DNA of 64,000 bases. Origin: an uncultured Microbacteriaceae bacterium (GTDB taxonomy: Bacteria; Actinomycetota; Actinomycetes; Actinomycetales; Microbacteriaceae). The notes beneath the pieces were generated by a model, which was given only the letters and a program-made list of their open reading frames with translations, was not told the DNA's origin and ran no database searches. Of the stretch, positions 6,652-15,916 are shown piece after piece (the stretch's first letter is position 1; the number at the start of each line of letters is the position of its first letter). Location of the stretch: the NCBI GenBank assembly GCA_903859205.1, contig CAIOLM010000034.1, positions 1 to 64,000 of the forward strand. The letters are read 5' to 3'. Both the position numbers and the translations under genes were made by a program.

Positions 6652-8688
6652 TTACTTCTGCGACCGCTTCAGCTTTCGGCGGATTGGTCCCCACACGCCA
6701 TCAGCGAGTCTGAGTGCGAGGCGCACCGAACGGCGATTAAGTTGAGCGAGTTGGAGTGCGCCAAATCCGTTACCTCCGCCGTGTGCAAGCCGTGCGGCCC
6801 GTTCCCTCAGGAACTCCGGGTCGACGGGTTGCCCTGCTAGGCCAAGTATCGCGTCGAGGACTTCGGAGTTGAAGTCCTCGGAGGTTCGGAGTTTTGTAGC
6901 GCTCTCGGTTACGTCAATGCGCACTGCCTCCCGAATCACATGAGGCAAGCGATCGAATTCACTGAACAACAGTGTTGACTGAGCTACCCCGAGCAGGCCC
7001 ACAACTTCGCGTGTCGTCTCGGTGTCAAAAGCCACGAGGGCTTTTCCGGCCCTGCGAGCCTCGGCAATCGGCAGCCCGAATCCTTCGTAGGCAGAGGGAT
7101 AGACCACAACGTCGGCGGTTGCAAAAAGAGCCTGAAGGTGGTCACCGGCGAGGCTACCCGACCTCAGCCGAGTGATGTTTCCGCCATATGAGTCTTTATC
7201 CGATAAGGCAATGACTTCAAATCCTTCGTTCTCGACGGCAGCGATGGCCGGGTCGACCTGTTTGTGCTTGTAGCCGTTGCCAAGGATGAGAACGCGTATT
7301 TTGTCGGAGGAAAAAACCACAGTTTCGGGAGCACTAGCCAGTGACCGCGCGGATACAAGTGCGAAGTCCTCCACGAGTCCCATCGGGACGACGCGACCGT
7401 TGCGAAGGCGAGTTCGTGGACGGAAGTGCATGAGGTCTGCACGGCCCGCCTCACTAATGAAGAGTGTGAGGTCGGCCAATTCGGCAGACAAATAAACCGA
7501 ATGCTCGGTCGCCAGGTTGCCGACGTTGAGCTCCCACGTTCGAAGCCCAATGATGTCGAGGTGCAGAGAGGCAATGCGCGAACACTGCAGGGACAGGCGC
7601 ACCAGGGAGTCGAACGACCACAGTGGTGAGAGGGCGAAGCCGACGTCGAACACCTTCGCAACGCCTTCATCCAGGAACCACAAGTCGAATCCAAGAGCCT
7701 CGAGACCAAAATAGGCCGCCATCTCTCTGCTGATCAGAAGGGTGAACTGGGCGTCGACCAGACCGCCTGCCGGCCTCTGAGCTAAGAAGTCAATAAAACT
7801 GAGAATGGTTCGTACCGTGCCATCCATGCGCGGAGTGAGCATAGAACAGTCAATAAGAACGGAGGGTCGTTCTACCGGTTCCAGGAAGTCGAGAAACTTG
7901 TCGACGGGATCAATTCGGGTGCGAAAGTAGTTTTCTATGAGGGATCGATAAATCGGATGGCGCCGTTCCATGATGCGGGCGTGGCGTTCGGCGAGCTTGG
8001 TTGTGCGGCTGCCGAAGCTCGCTTGGCCGTCGTGAAAAACGAAGGCGTGGTTCGCGAGGACGGAGGAGTATCCAACTGAATTCACTCGGAGGCAGAAATC
8101 ATTTTCTTCTTCATAGCCCGGCGAAAAGATTTCGTCAAAAAGTCCGTGGACCTGGATAACCTGTCTGCGGATGAGCATGCAGTAGCCCGAGACGACGGGA
8201 ACAACGGAGTAAGGGGGCAGGACTTCGTGATGCTTGAAATAGAGCTGATGTGATTCTTCACGGGTGTGCTTGACTCGAGAAAATGCTGGAATTGTCGCTA
8301 TCGTTCCGTTGTTGCTCCTCGGTCCGACGCAGGCGTGACGAGGGGAGGCGTCAAGGACTAATTGCATTTCCTCCAGGGCACCCTGGGTGAGCTCCGCGTC
8401 GCTATTGAGTAAGAGAATGTTGTTGGACGTCTGGTCCAACTCGAACACTGCCCGATTACACGTGGCGCCAAAGCCGAGATTCTTTGTGTTCTCAAAGTAT
8501 TCGATGCCGGGCCTCACCAGCATTGCCGCACTCACGAGCTCCCGAATTTGCTCGGAATCCGGCCCCGCGTCATTGATGACAATCAACTTATTCGTCGGCA
8601 GATTGCCGAAGTTCAGAATCGAATCAAGCACACGCTTCACGAAGTTTGGCTGGCCAAAGACGGGGACGATAATCGTGACGGGTGTCAT
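6652..8688 (-). CDS. Two-domain glycosyltransferase (GT2 plus GT4-like)
   Basis: A 678-residue protein. Residues 1-250 are a GT-A fold GT2 domain: VTIIVPVFGQPNFVKRVLDS start, VINDAGPDS nucleotide region, NLGFGATCNRA, and the DxD-type LLNSDAE. Residues about 290-640 are a GT-B fold domain of GT4 type, with ADVVVYPSAYEGFGLPIAEA carrying the E-x7-E donor-binding motif. Such fusions add two sugars in succession to lipid-linked or cell-wall glycans on the cytoplasmic face. It overlaps the upstream gene by 4 bases (ATGA) in a leftward operon with the next glycosyltransferase. The sugars cannot be inferred from sequence; rhamnose is plausible given rml genes nearby. Confidence 0.9.
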   Translation of the reverse strand: MTPVTIIVPVFGQPNFVKRVLDSILNFGNLPTNKLIVINDAGPDSEQIRELVSAAMLVRPGIEYFENTKNLGFGATCNRAVFELDQTSNNILLLNSDAELTQGALEEMQLVLDASPRHACVGPRSNNGTIATIPAFSRVKHTREESHQLYFKHHEVLPPYSVVPVVSGYCMLIRRQVIQVHGLFDEIFSPGYEEENDFCLRVNSVGYSSVLANHAFVFHDGQASFGSRTTKLAERHARIMERRHPIYRSLIENYFRTRIDPVDKFLDFLEPVERPSVLIDCSMLTPRMDGTVRTILSFIDFLAQRPAGGLVDAQFTLLISREMAAYFGLEALGFDLWFLDEGVAKVFDVGFALSPLWSFDSLVRLSLQCSRIASLHLDIIGLRTWELNVGNLATEHSVYLSAELADLTLFISEAGRADLMHFRPRTRLRNGRVVPMGLVEDFALVSARSLASAPETVVFSSDKIRVLILGNGYKHKQVDPAIAAVENEGFEVIALSDKDSYGGNITRLRSGSLAGDHLQALFATADVVVYPSAYEGFGLPIAEARRAGKALVAFDTETTREVVGLLGVAQSTLLFSEFDRLPHVIREAVRIDVTESATKLRTSEDFNSEVLDAILGLAGQPVDPEFLRERAARLAHGGGNGFGALQLAQLNRRSVRLALRLADGVWGPIRRKLKRSQK

Positions 8689-10751
8689 AGCAGCCCCACG
8701 ATTCGGCTCAGCGCTTGGCCGAAAGTTGCCGAGCCAAAATGCGTCTCCGCACGAGATTGGCTCAACGCCGAAATGCGGTTCCAGAGCGCCTCGTCAGTCA
8801 GAAGCTTGATGACGGCATCGGCGAACTCGCGAGGGTTGTCTGAAATAAACTCCGCGAGCTCTCCTTCCAAACGCATGCCCTCGGCAGCTATCCCTGTCAT
8901 GACTACCGGGACTCCGTGAACCCACGCTTCCCCAACTTTGCCCTTGATGCCAGCACCATAACGCAGTGGCGCAATGGCAACCCGAGACTGACCATACGTG
9001 TCTTCGAGATCATCAACCCAGCCGACTACGTTGACGGCAGGAGTGTCATCGCGTTCAAGATGTTTCGGTGCAGGAGCACCCACGACAGTGAGAGGTACTG
9101 GCCCGAGGCTTTCAACAACAAGGGGGTAAATTTCATCCAGAAACCAAGTGAGGCCGTCTTCGTTGGGGCGGTGGTGAAAATTGGCGACAAAGATGAGCCC
9201 TTCCCGCTCACTCCATTCGAGTCCCTGCGTGACTGGACTCGGGTGCGAGTTCGACAGAAGCTCAACCTGCCCTCCACAACCGAGCTCGCCGAGCAGTTCC
9301 AATTCATAGGCTGAAACGACGAGGGTGACATCTGCAAGTGCAATCATGCTCAACTCCTGCTCGCGCGACTGGGCTAGTGCGCCCGCCGCCCGCCGAGGCA
9401 TGTCTCCTGAAAACAGTTGGAATTCGCGTTCCTCGCGCAGAAAATACAGGTCGACGGTGTCAAAAACGACCTTGGTCTTCGTAAACGCGGGGGCGATCCG
9501 TTGCATGAACCAGACCATGTTTGGAGCACGAGCCACGTGGAAGAACGTAAGTTCACTCTCGATGAGTTTGAGATAACCCACCAAATTCTCGTCGTGCATG
9601 CTTCTGTGCTGGACGCCCAATCGATTAAATTGCGCCTCATAGAAAGGCTCTCGGGGATCGGGCGGAGAGACCAAAATGATTCCGAAGCCGAGTGCCTGAT
9701 ACCCGAGAATTATTTCGAGGAGGCGACGCGAACCAGCGGTGTGTTTCCATCTCGGATACGCGTCGACAATCACGATGGTGCCGGCCTGTGCCAGGTGCCT
9801 GCGCGCAGCAGTTTCATAAAGTTCTACATCGTGACGGCCATGACCGGCCAACTCACCCCGCCACTTATCTAAAAAGATTTCGCGGTTGGTCGCGGTCAAC
9901 TCCTCGGGGGATTTCTTCGCGTACTTTCGATAGCTACCTTGCTCGATATGCGTTACCACCGCCGAGGGTTCATAAACCACTTTGTACCCCAACGAGCGCA
10001 CGGACATCGAGAGATCGGTGTCCTCGTAGTAGGCCGTTTTGAAGCGAGTGTCGAACCCCCCGAGTTGATTGATTAGAGCACCACGCACCAGCACAGCAGC
10101 TGCCGAGCAGTAATCAACCTCTCTTCGGTAGGCAAATCTCGGGTCATCTGGGTGCTGACCAGCACCGTAGTTTGTCGTAGATCCATCGCTGAATATCAGA
10201 CCTCCTGCCTCCTGAAGGACTCCCGACGGCTTGACCAACTTCGCACCGACGAGTCCCACTTGAGGATCAGCGAAGTTCTCATAGAGGGCGTCGAGCCAAC
10301 CCGGTTGTGGGAGCGTGTCGTTGTTCAACAAGCAAATGAAATCGCCGCGGGCCTGGGCGAACGCAGCGTTGCAGGCAAGCAGATAGCCAACGTTTTGCTT
10401 GAGCACGAGGAGTCGAATGCCCGAGAGTTTGGCTAACCTCCTGCTGTGCCGCGCAGACGAGCCGTCATCCACAACGATGATTTCATAACTTACTTGTGTG
10501 GCTGAGGTGCGAATTGCATTGATGCAGTGGATTGTGATGCCGACGTTCTCGTAAACCGGAACGATGATGCTAACCGTGGGGGGCGACTGCGGAAAGTTGA
10601 AGCGATCGGTTTCACCTGGGTATTTGAGAAACCCCCAGTGCCGAAGTCTGCGCACGCCTGCACGCAACGCGCGACCCGTCTGTGAAGAGGCCGGGAATCG
10701 AGCGCGAGCAAAATTGCGCAAGCGGTCGCGGTCTCGTCGGCTCGGAAACAT
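8685..10751 (-). CDS. Two-domain glycosyltransferase (GT2 plus GT-B)
   Basis: A 688-residue protein. After about 55 basic residues, residues 58-320 form a GT2 domain (VSIIVPVYENVGITIHCINAI, IIVVDDGSS, LLNNDTLPQPGW, and a YEDTDLS acceptor-site motif). Residues about 335-688 are a GT-B domain whose end (APLRYGAGIKGKVGEAWVHG, then VPVVMT) matches GT4/GT1-type donor-binding sequences. It begins 1 base after the arylsulfotransferase-like gene and overlaps the following glycosyltransferase by 4, so the three are one transcription unit. It likely builds the same glycan as its neighbour. The donor is unknown. Confidence 0.9.
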   Translation of the reverse strand: MFPSRRDRDRLRNFARARFPASSQTGRALRAGVRRLRHWGFLKYPGETDRFNFPQSPPTVSIIVPVYENVGITIHCINAIRTSATQVSYEIIVVDDGSSARHSRRLAKLSGIRLLVLKQNVGYLLACNAAFAQARGDFICLLNNDTLPQPGWLDALYENFADPQVGLVGAKLVKPSGVLQEAGGLIFSDGSTTNYGAGQHPDDPRFAYRREVDYCSAAAVLVRGALINQLGGFDTRFKTAYYEDTDLSMSVRSLGYKVVYEPSAVVTHIEQGSYRKYAKKSPEELTATNREIFLDKWRGELAGHGRHDVELYETAARRHLAQAGTIVIVDAYPRWKHTAGSRRLLEIILGYQALGFGIILVSPPDPREPFYEAQFNRLGVQHRSMHDENLVGYLKLIESELTFFHVARAPNMVWFMQRIAPAFTKTKVVFDTVDLYFLREEREFQLFSGDMPRRAAGALAQSREQELSMIALADVTLVVSAYELELLGELGCGGQVELLSNSHPSPVTQGLEWSEREGLIFVANFHHRPNEDGLTWFLDEIYPLVVESLGPVPLTVVGAPAPKHLERDDTPAVNVVGWVDDLEDTYGQSRVAIAPLRYGAGIKGKVGEAWVHGVPVVMTGIAAEGMRLEGELAEFISDNPREFADAVIKLLTDEALWNRISALSQSRAETHFGSATFGQALSRIVGLL

Positions 10752-10752
10752 G

Positions 10753-12051
10753 CTATTTCCCGACGATCGCTCGGTAGCTGAGCGTCCAGCGCAGGGGTCC
10801 CATGTCAGGGCTGGTCACACTAAGGTTGCCGGCAGCGGACTCGTCCAGACGCGTACTCACAATGGGGGTGGTGTCGTTAGCAAAAACGGTGATTCCCGAG
10901 TTCGAGCATCCCCAGCCGGCGACCCAATAGGCGCCGCCGTGAATGGGGCGGAAAGAACCGGTGCACCCTGAGGTCGCCCCCATGGGGTCTACAAATACTT
11001 TGTTTACGGTTGCCGTGTGCGTCTTGGGGTCAACAGTGAAGACCAGCCCCCGGGCGGCTCGATTCGTCTTACTCCCGTTGTCAAAAACGCTGAATTGACC
11101 GTTTCCGAGATAGCGGGCATCGTGTTGACCGCTCAAAATTTGTGACGGGTCGACCAGCGCACCTGTGATGCCCAGAGTGCCAGGATTTGAGAGCGCCAGA
11201 GAGGCTCCTGCCATCTCCGAGCCGCCAAGCTTCCAGTCGATTAGACCGCTGGCGACGTCAATCTGGTAGACCGAGTCCGTGTTCCGCATGGATACGAGGA
11301 GCTTGCGGGCGCCGTTGATTTTGTAGGAGTCGATGCTGTTGCAGTGAAACACGTCAACGAATTCTCCGTAGCGCGCGCTCCTAGTCTCGCCGTCGGGAAG
11401 GTGATCAGACGCAGACCAGTCAGACGTGATTCGATTGTTCTGCACATGCACAAGATGACAATTACCTATAGCGGTGACCCGGGTTCCATCTGGTTTGATG
11501 CCGCAATTCTTCATGTGCTGCTGGTCGCACGCGACACTGTCGTAGCGGATTGCCCAGTAGCCACCCTGGCCGTCTGCTTCAAACTCATGAAAGTCGAGTC
11601 CAAGAGCCGTGCTGGAACTGTCGGTTTTCTCGGTGGACGGGGTAAGCGATGCGACGGCTGCGCACGTGGCCCACGCACCGCTCTTATCGTTACACCCACC
11701 GCCGGTAAACATGAGCTTGCCTGAGGCGTCAAAATCGGCTGCGTAAAAGAATGAGTTCGCGAGAGTTCGCGAGCCCTGAAGCTTGAGGTCCGCGCCGAAT
11801 TCGAAGAGTCGAGCCGGGACCCCCTTCGCCCTGAACAAGGGACCCGTCACAAGAACATGCTCGGGGGCGGCCGCCAGCTCATCTGCCAGGTGCTGGTCAT
11901 AGACAGTCCGGCTGAAAACAAGACCGGAGTTTTCTGATGTCGTCAGCCGCGTGGAAGGGCGACTCACCAAAAAGATAACTCCCAGAATCACCAGAATAGA
12001 AATACCTGCGCCGGTGATCCACAGCCAGCGGCTAGCTCGTTTTCTATTCAC
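10753..12051 (-). CDS. Membrane-anchored arylsulfotransferase-like (ASST) protein
   Basis: A 432-residue protein with an N-terminal signal anchor (about 9-30) and an extracellular domain. The C-terminal half carries the beta-propeller signatures of the bacterial/fungal arylsulfotransferase-like family: FHCNSIDSY, LLVSMRNTDSVYQID, GLIDWKLGGS, GQHDARYLGNGQFSVFDNG and ARGLVFTVD. Several Cys residues fit an exported location. Family members may move sulfate between phenolic acceptors, but many are uncharacterised. Being first in an operon with two glycosyltransferases suggests modification or recognition of a surface glycan, which is inference. Confidence 0.7.
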   Translation of the reverse strand: MNRKRASRWLWITGAGISILVILGVIFLVSRPSTRLTTSENSGLVFSRTVYDQHLADELAAAPEHVLVTGPLFRAKGVPARLFEFGADLKLQGSRTLANSFFYAADFDASGKLMFTGGGCNDKSGAWATCAAVASLTPSTEKTDSSSTALGLDFHEFEADGQGGYWAIRYDSVACDQQHMKNCGIKPDGTRVTAIGNCHLVHVQNNRITSDWSASDHLPDGETRSARYGEFVDVFHCNSIDSYKINGARKLLVSMRNTDSVYQIDVASGLIDWKLGGSEMAGASLALSNPGTLGITGALVDPSQILSGQHDARYLGNGQFSVFDNGSKTNRAARGLVFTVDPKTHTATVNKVFVDPMGATSGCTGSFRPIHGGAYWVAGWGCSNSGITVFANDTTPIVSTRLDESAAGNLSVTSPDMGPLRWTLSYRAIVGK

Positions 12052-12089
12052 TCATCCAGCGTAGCGGGGTTAGCCCGCGTCCCTCGTGG

Positions 12090-13163
12090 CTAGTACATGC
12101 CGGGGATTATTCGGTATTTCACCTTGCCGGTGTACTGACCCCAGAGAGTGCCGTACTTTGCCTCGCAGATCTTTTCGTCGTCCCGTTCGCGCGTGACAAA
12201 GAGGGCGACGTAATAGAGCGGGTACAGCCACACCATCCAGATTCCGAAGTAACCGGGCGCAGCCGCGATTGCAACGGCCTGAAGGATCTCGCCGAGGTAG
12301 TTGACGTGACGGCTGCCGCCCCAGAATCCGTTCACGAGCAGAGAGTGCTTGCCGTTGGTGATGAACTCTGGTGTGATTCCGAGGAACGAACGCTCGGGGG
12401 TGGTCTTGAAGTAGAACTTCTGCATGTTCGCGCCACGGGTGAGAACCCATCCGCCCAGGAAGAGCGCACCGATAAGAACGGTGGCCCAGGTAGGAATCCC
12501 GGGATTAGGCAGGTCGGCAGTGAACCAGATCGACACCGAGTAGAAGTACGGATAGAAGGCTAGGCAACCGAAGCCCAGCTTGAAGCCCACCCGTTCGGCG
12601 ATGAAGTCGTAGGTCCACAGATGCACGCGCTCGAAGAACAAGTACTCGAAGCAGAACCAGGTGAGCATGGCACAGGCGAGCAAAAAGCCAGGGTTGATCT
12701 CGGCAACGTGGGTGACGTGGAAGGCCGCGAACGAGAGAACGTTCAGTTGCAGAAGGACCGCGCCGACCAGGTAGAGCCACACCTTGGCATCGATAAAGCC
12801 ATCCCGGTATTGGGTGTTCTTCGATCGGCCAAACCAAAAGTCGGCCAAGAAGGATGCGCGCACCGGCGGGAACTTCAGCACGATGTAAAGCGCGTAGATC
12901 AGTCCGATGGCGATCGCACCAATGAGCCCCCACCAGCGGGTCTCATAAAGCCACGTGAACGGAACGAGGTTTGTGTAGCCCAGCACAAACCACAAGGCGA
13001 TGCTGACAACAAGCACGTATTTACCGTTGATGCGATAGCGCAGCACCTCTCCGGTGAGGTCGTTGGTTACATAGCCGGTGACCTTGCGGGTCGGGATGAC
13101 GGCGTGCAGCAGTGTGATCACGGCATACGCAATCAGCGGGGTGATTAGGCCCAAGAAAATCAT
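12090..13163 (-). CDS. ERG4/ERG24-family (sterol C14/C24 reductase-like) membrane protein
   Basis: A 357-residue integral membrane protein with about nine or ten hydrophobic segments. The C-terminal third has the family signature: LLVNGFWGGSRHVNYLGE, then the tail YPLYYVALFVTRERDDEKICEAKYG, W and YRIIPGMY. Eukaryotic relatives use NADPH to reduce sterol double bonds; bacterial members are rarer and their substrates mostly unknown. The open frame extends upstream to 13397, but that part is only the other frame of the SDR gene. ATG 13163 overlaps the SDR stop as TGATG, so it is the likely start. Context (SDR, amidase, DUF3237) suggests reduction of a hydrophobic metabolite. Confidence 0.8.
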   Translation of the reverse strand: MIFLGLITPLIAYAVITLLHAVIPTRKVTGYVTNDLTGEVLRYRINGKYVLVVSIALWFVLGYTNLVPFTWLYETRWWGLIGAIAIGLIYALYIVLKFPPVRASFLADFWFGRSKNTQYRDGFIDAKVWLYLVGAVLLQLNVLSFAAFHVTHVAEINPGFLLACAMLTWFCFEYLFFERVHLWTYDFIAERVGFKLGFGCLAFYPYFYSVSIWFTADLPNPGIPTWATVLIGALFLGGWVLTRGANMQKFYFKTTPERSFLGITPEFITNGKHSLLVNGFWGGSRHVNYLGEILQAVAIAAAPGYFGIWMVWLYPLYYVALFVTRERDDEKICEAKYGTLWGQYTGKVKYRIIPGMY

Positions 13164-13996
13164 CACGACAAGCCTCCTGTGTTCTTGGACATGATACCGA
13201 TGGCTGCGCGTCGACTCAGTAGCCGGGTCATGAGGAACCGCCCGATTTTGTTCACCGCACCGGGCACCACTACCGGGCCGTCGCCAAGGGCATTCAGAGT
13301 CTGCTCGGCCACCGCGGTCGGCGACATCGTGCCTGGTGCTGGCCGAGCGCTTTCGGCTTGCTCGTATCCAGGGGTGAGGATTGCCCCCGCCGTGCACACC
13401 AGCACGTCGAGCCCCAGCGGGGTGAACTCTTTCCAGAGCCCCTCGGCCAAGATGGTGTTGAACGCCTTCGTCGCCGCGTAGGTGGCGAGGTTCGGGCTGC
13501 CTTGCCCGCCGGCGAGCGATGACATGAGCACAATCCCGCCCCTGCCTCGCTCAATCATCGGTGCCGACAACAGGCGTGTCATCAGGAGCGGCGTGCGCAC
13601 ATTCACTGCCGCTGCGGCAGAGAGTTGATCCTCGGTTGCCTCTGCAAACGAGCCGATTGGCACGAATGCGGCGTCATAGATCAGCAATCCGATGTCGAGG
13701 CCGAGCCCAGTCACGCGTTTCTTCACGTCGTCGAAGTCGGAGAGGTCAGCGGCGATGGTGATGACGTCAACGCCGTGAGCCTCACGAATCCGCGCCGCTG
13801 TGGCGATGAGAGCCTCGCGGTTGCGCGCAACGATGACGAGGTTCACGCCTCGGCGTGCAATGCCTTCGGCGAACGCGGCGCCCAGTCCGTACGACCCTCC
13901 GGCAACCAGCGCGTAGGGCCCGTACTTCTCTGAAAACGGGCGAGCCGTCCTTGTGATGTTTTTTCTCACGCGATTGTCGGTCGTCGCTCGTGCCAT
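13163..13996 (-). CDS. Short-chain dehydrogenase/reductase
   Basis: A 277-residue classical SDR. The nucleotide-binding loop is GGSYGLGAAFAEG (TGxxxGxG variant with Gly first), followed by VARN, which favours NADP+. The catalytic Ser lies in LMSSLAGG and the Tyr/Lys in YAATK. It oxidises or reduces an alcohol/ketone. Its stop overlaps the reductase start (TGATG) and its first 31 bases overlap the end of the amidase gene, so the three are coupled. The N-terminus (MARATTDNRVRKN) is basic and longer than usual; a start inside at about residue 20 is possible and would remove the overlap. Confidence 0.88.
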   Translation of the reverse strand: MARATTDNRVRKNITRTARPFSEKYGPYALVAGGSYGLGAAFAEGIARRGVNLVIVARNREALIATAARIREAHGVDVITIAADLSDFDDVKKRVTGLGLDIGLLIYDAAFVPIGSFAEATEDQLSAAAAVNVRTPLLMTRLLSAPMIERGRGGIVLMSSLAGGQGSPNLATYAATKAFNTILAEGLWKEFTPLGLDVLVCTAGAILTPGYEQAESARPAPGTMSPTAVAEQTLNALGDGPVVVPGAVNKIGRFLMTRLLSRRAAIGIMSKNTGGLS

Positions 13997-15387
13997 CGGA
14001 ACTCCTGTTCAAGACTGTGACCCAGTTGGAAGAGCGTTGCCTCATCTCCGGGCCCGCTAATAAGTTGCACGCCAACGGGCATCCCGTTGTGGTCAACACC
14101 CACCGGAAAACTCGCCGCTGGAAGCCCTGAGAGGTTCGCCGCAACGGTGAATGTGGCAGTGCGTCGTTCCAGCAGGCGCTCGCCGCCCGGATCCTCGTTG
14201 GCCTCGGCGTAGACCTTGCCAACCGCAGGAACGGTGGTGGCCATCGTCGGGGTGAGCAGTACGTCGAACTGATCTCCCCACTGTGCAACCACTCGACGGG
14301 CTTGAAGCTGGATTGCCATCTCAAGACCTACGTAGTCAACCGAGGTGAAGTCGCGGGCGCTGTCGAGCCGGTACTGAATGAAGGGGTCGCACAGAGCCGG
14401 ATTGACGATGTCGGAGTTGGCAAGGTAGGCACTCATCACGTGATTGACGAACGCGCCGATTGTCGGTGGGTCGAACAGGTAGGCGTCGACACTACTCACG
14501 CGATGCCCGAGCTTCTCAAGAAAGCGCGCGGCCTGCTCTGCTGCCGCAACGCAGTCGTCGTCGACATCGACACCAACGTTTGCCAATGAAAGAACACCGA
14601 TGCGCAGGCTCGTGTCTGCCGGGTGAAGCTCTTCAACGAACGGTCGCGACGGCGGCTGGGTGACAAACCAGCCCGCCCGGTCGCCAGGGGAAAGAACATC
14701 CAGAATCGCTGCCGAGTCTTTTACGGTGCGGGTGAGAACACCGTCGGTTGAGGCAAAGTTCCAGTGCCCAAACTCCGAGGGAACTCGACCGCGGCTCGGC
14801 TTGAAGCCGACAAGTCCATTGACGGATGCGGGAACTCGGATCGAACCGCCGCCGTCGGATGCGTGCGCTGCCGCGGCAATTCCCGCAGCAACCGCAGCCC
14901 CAGCGCCTCCCGATGAGCCACCGGCCGACCGCTCGGTGTTCCAGGGGTTTCGTGTCGCGCCGTATCGAGAGTTAACCGTGTCGGTCAGTGTCACGAATTC
15001 GGGAGTGTTCGTGCGGCCGACGAACGAGAACCCAGCGTTTCGAAAGAGGCTGACGACCAAGTCATCTTTCTGCGCAGGGGCGTCGTCGATTGCCCGAGAA
15101 CCCATGGTGTTGGGCTGGCCGACGGCATTGACAAAGTCTTTCAATGGCAGTGGCACTCCCTCGAAGGGTCGTACCGGAGCCCCAGAAGAAATGCGCGCCT
15201 GTGATTCCCGTGCCGCGGCCATCGATTGTTCGCGGTCAAGCCAGATGACCGCGTTGATGGCGGGGTTGATCTCATCGATGCGCTGGAGCGTGAGTTCCAT
15301 CACTTCAACGGGCGAGATTTCACCTTCGCGAATCGATTGGGCCAGCTCGACGGCAGACTTGTCGAGCGGCGACTCAGCGTCACTCAC
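13966..15387 (-). CDS. Amidase-signature family hydrolase
   Basis: A 473-residue amidase-signature enzyme with the complete Ser-cisSer-Lys triad: Lys in PLPLKDFVNAVGQ, cis-Ser in the AGGSSGGAGAAVAAG box, nucleophile in DGGGSIRVPAS. The family hydrolyses amides of many kinds (aryl amides, cyclic dimers, aminoacyl amides), and substrate cannot be told from the motifs. GTG 15387 overlaps the stop of the DUF3237 gene as GTGA. It is the second gene of the leftward four-gene group. Confidence 0.9.
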   Translation of the reverse strand: MSDAESPLDKSAVELAQSIREGEISPVEVMELTLQRIDEINPAINAVIWLDREQSMAAARESQARISSGAPVRPFEGVPLPLKDFVNAVGQPNTMGSRAIDDAPAQKDDLVVSLFRNAGFSFVGRTNTPEFVTLTDTVNSRYGATRNPWNTERSAGGSSGGAGAAVAAGIAAAAHASDGGGSIRVPASVNGLVGFKPSRGRVPSEFGHWNFASTDGVLTRTVKDSAAILDVLSPGDRAGWFVTQPPSRPFVEELHPADTSLRIGVLSLANVGVDVDDDCVAAAEQAARFLEKLGHRVSSVDAYLFDPPTIGAFVNHVMSAYLANSDIVNPALCDPFIQYRLDSARDFTSVDYVGLEMAIQLQARRVVAQWGDQFDVLLTPTMATTVPAVGKVYAEANEDPGGERLLERRTATFTVAANLSGLPAASFPVGVDHNGMPVGVQLISGPGDEATLFQLGHSLEQEFRWHERRPTIA

Positions 15388-15836
15388 GCGCCGGTCATGA
15401 CTTCGAAGATGTGAATCTCGGTCGCATCTGGCTTGCTGTCGGCATGACCGACGAAAACGGTCCGCGTCATCCAGTTGTAGTCCGGGTGGTCAACTCGAAA
15501 GTGTGGTCGGGTCATGAAGTATTCAACGTCACGTGAACCGGGAGTTGCGTAGCGGGTGATTCCGGTGTTCAAGATGTCGATGATGACGCCGCTATCGAGC
15601 TGAATCTGGTATCTGGCCTCGACCTCGAGAATGTCTTCTCCTGCGCGAAGCGTGGCCCAATCCCCGCCGCCGCGAAGCACCTTGCCCGCAAAGCCATCAC
15701 CACGAACCTGACCGCCAGTAATGGGAATGAAGTACAGCACACCGCTACCGCTGCGCCCGACTTCCATCCAGTCATCGACCTCGGCTCGAATCGTGAAGCA
15801 GTAGCGCAGATTGGGGGTCGCTGGCTTACCGGTCAC
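15384..15836 (-). CDS. DUF3237 (UPF0311) family protein
   Basis: A 150-residue protein that matches the DUF3237 family in length and pattern: an N-terminal strand, FIPITGGQVRGDGFAGKVLRGGGDW, then ARYQIQLDSGVIIDILNTG and a final beta-strand pair ending EIHIFEV. No reaction is established; members often occur beside oxidoreductases or hydrolases in catabolic clusters. It starts the leftward group and faces the RidA gene across 80 bases, which must hold both promoters. Confidence 0.8.
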   Translation of the reverse strand: MTGKPATPNLRYCFTIRAEVDDWMEVGRSGSGVLYFIPITGGQVRGDGFAGKVLRGGGDWATLRAGEDILEVEARYQIQLDSGVIIDILNTGITRYATPGSRDVEYFMTRPHFRVDHPDYNWMTRTVFVGHADSKPDATEIHIFEVMTGA

Positions 15837-15916
15837 GCGGAGCTCCTTTGCTCGGGGGATTTCATTACAACAGACATCGTTGCCTACTTCAACGCGTGCA
15901 GGCGTAACATCGCCTC

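Noticed and set aside
13164-13397. N-terminal extension of the ERG4/ERG24-type protein
   Set aside because: These 78 codons are Arg-rich and read through the SDR gene in another frame. ATG 13163 overlaps the SDR stop and fits the family.
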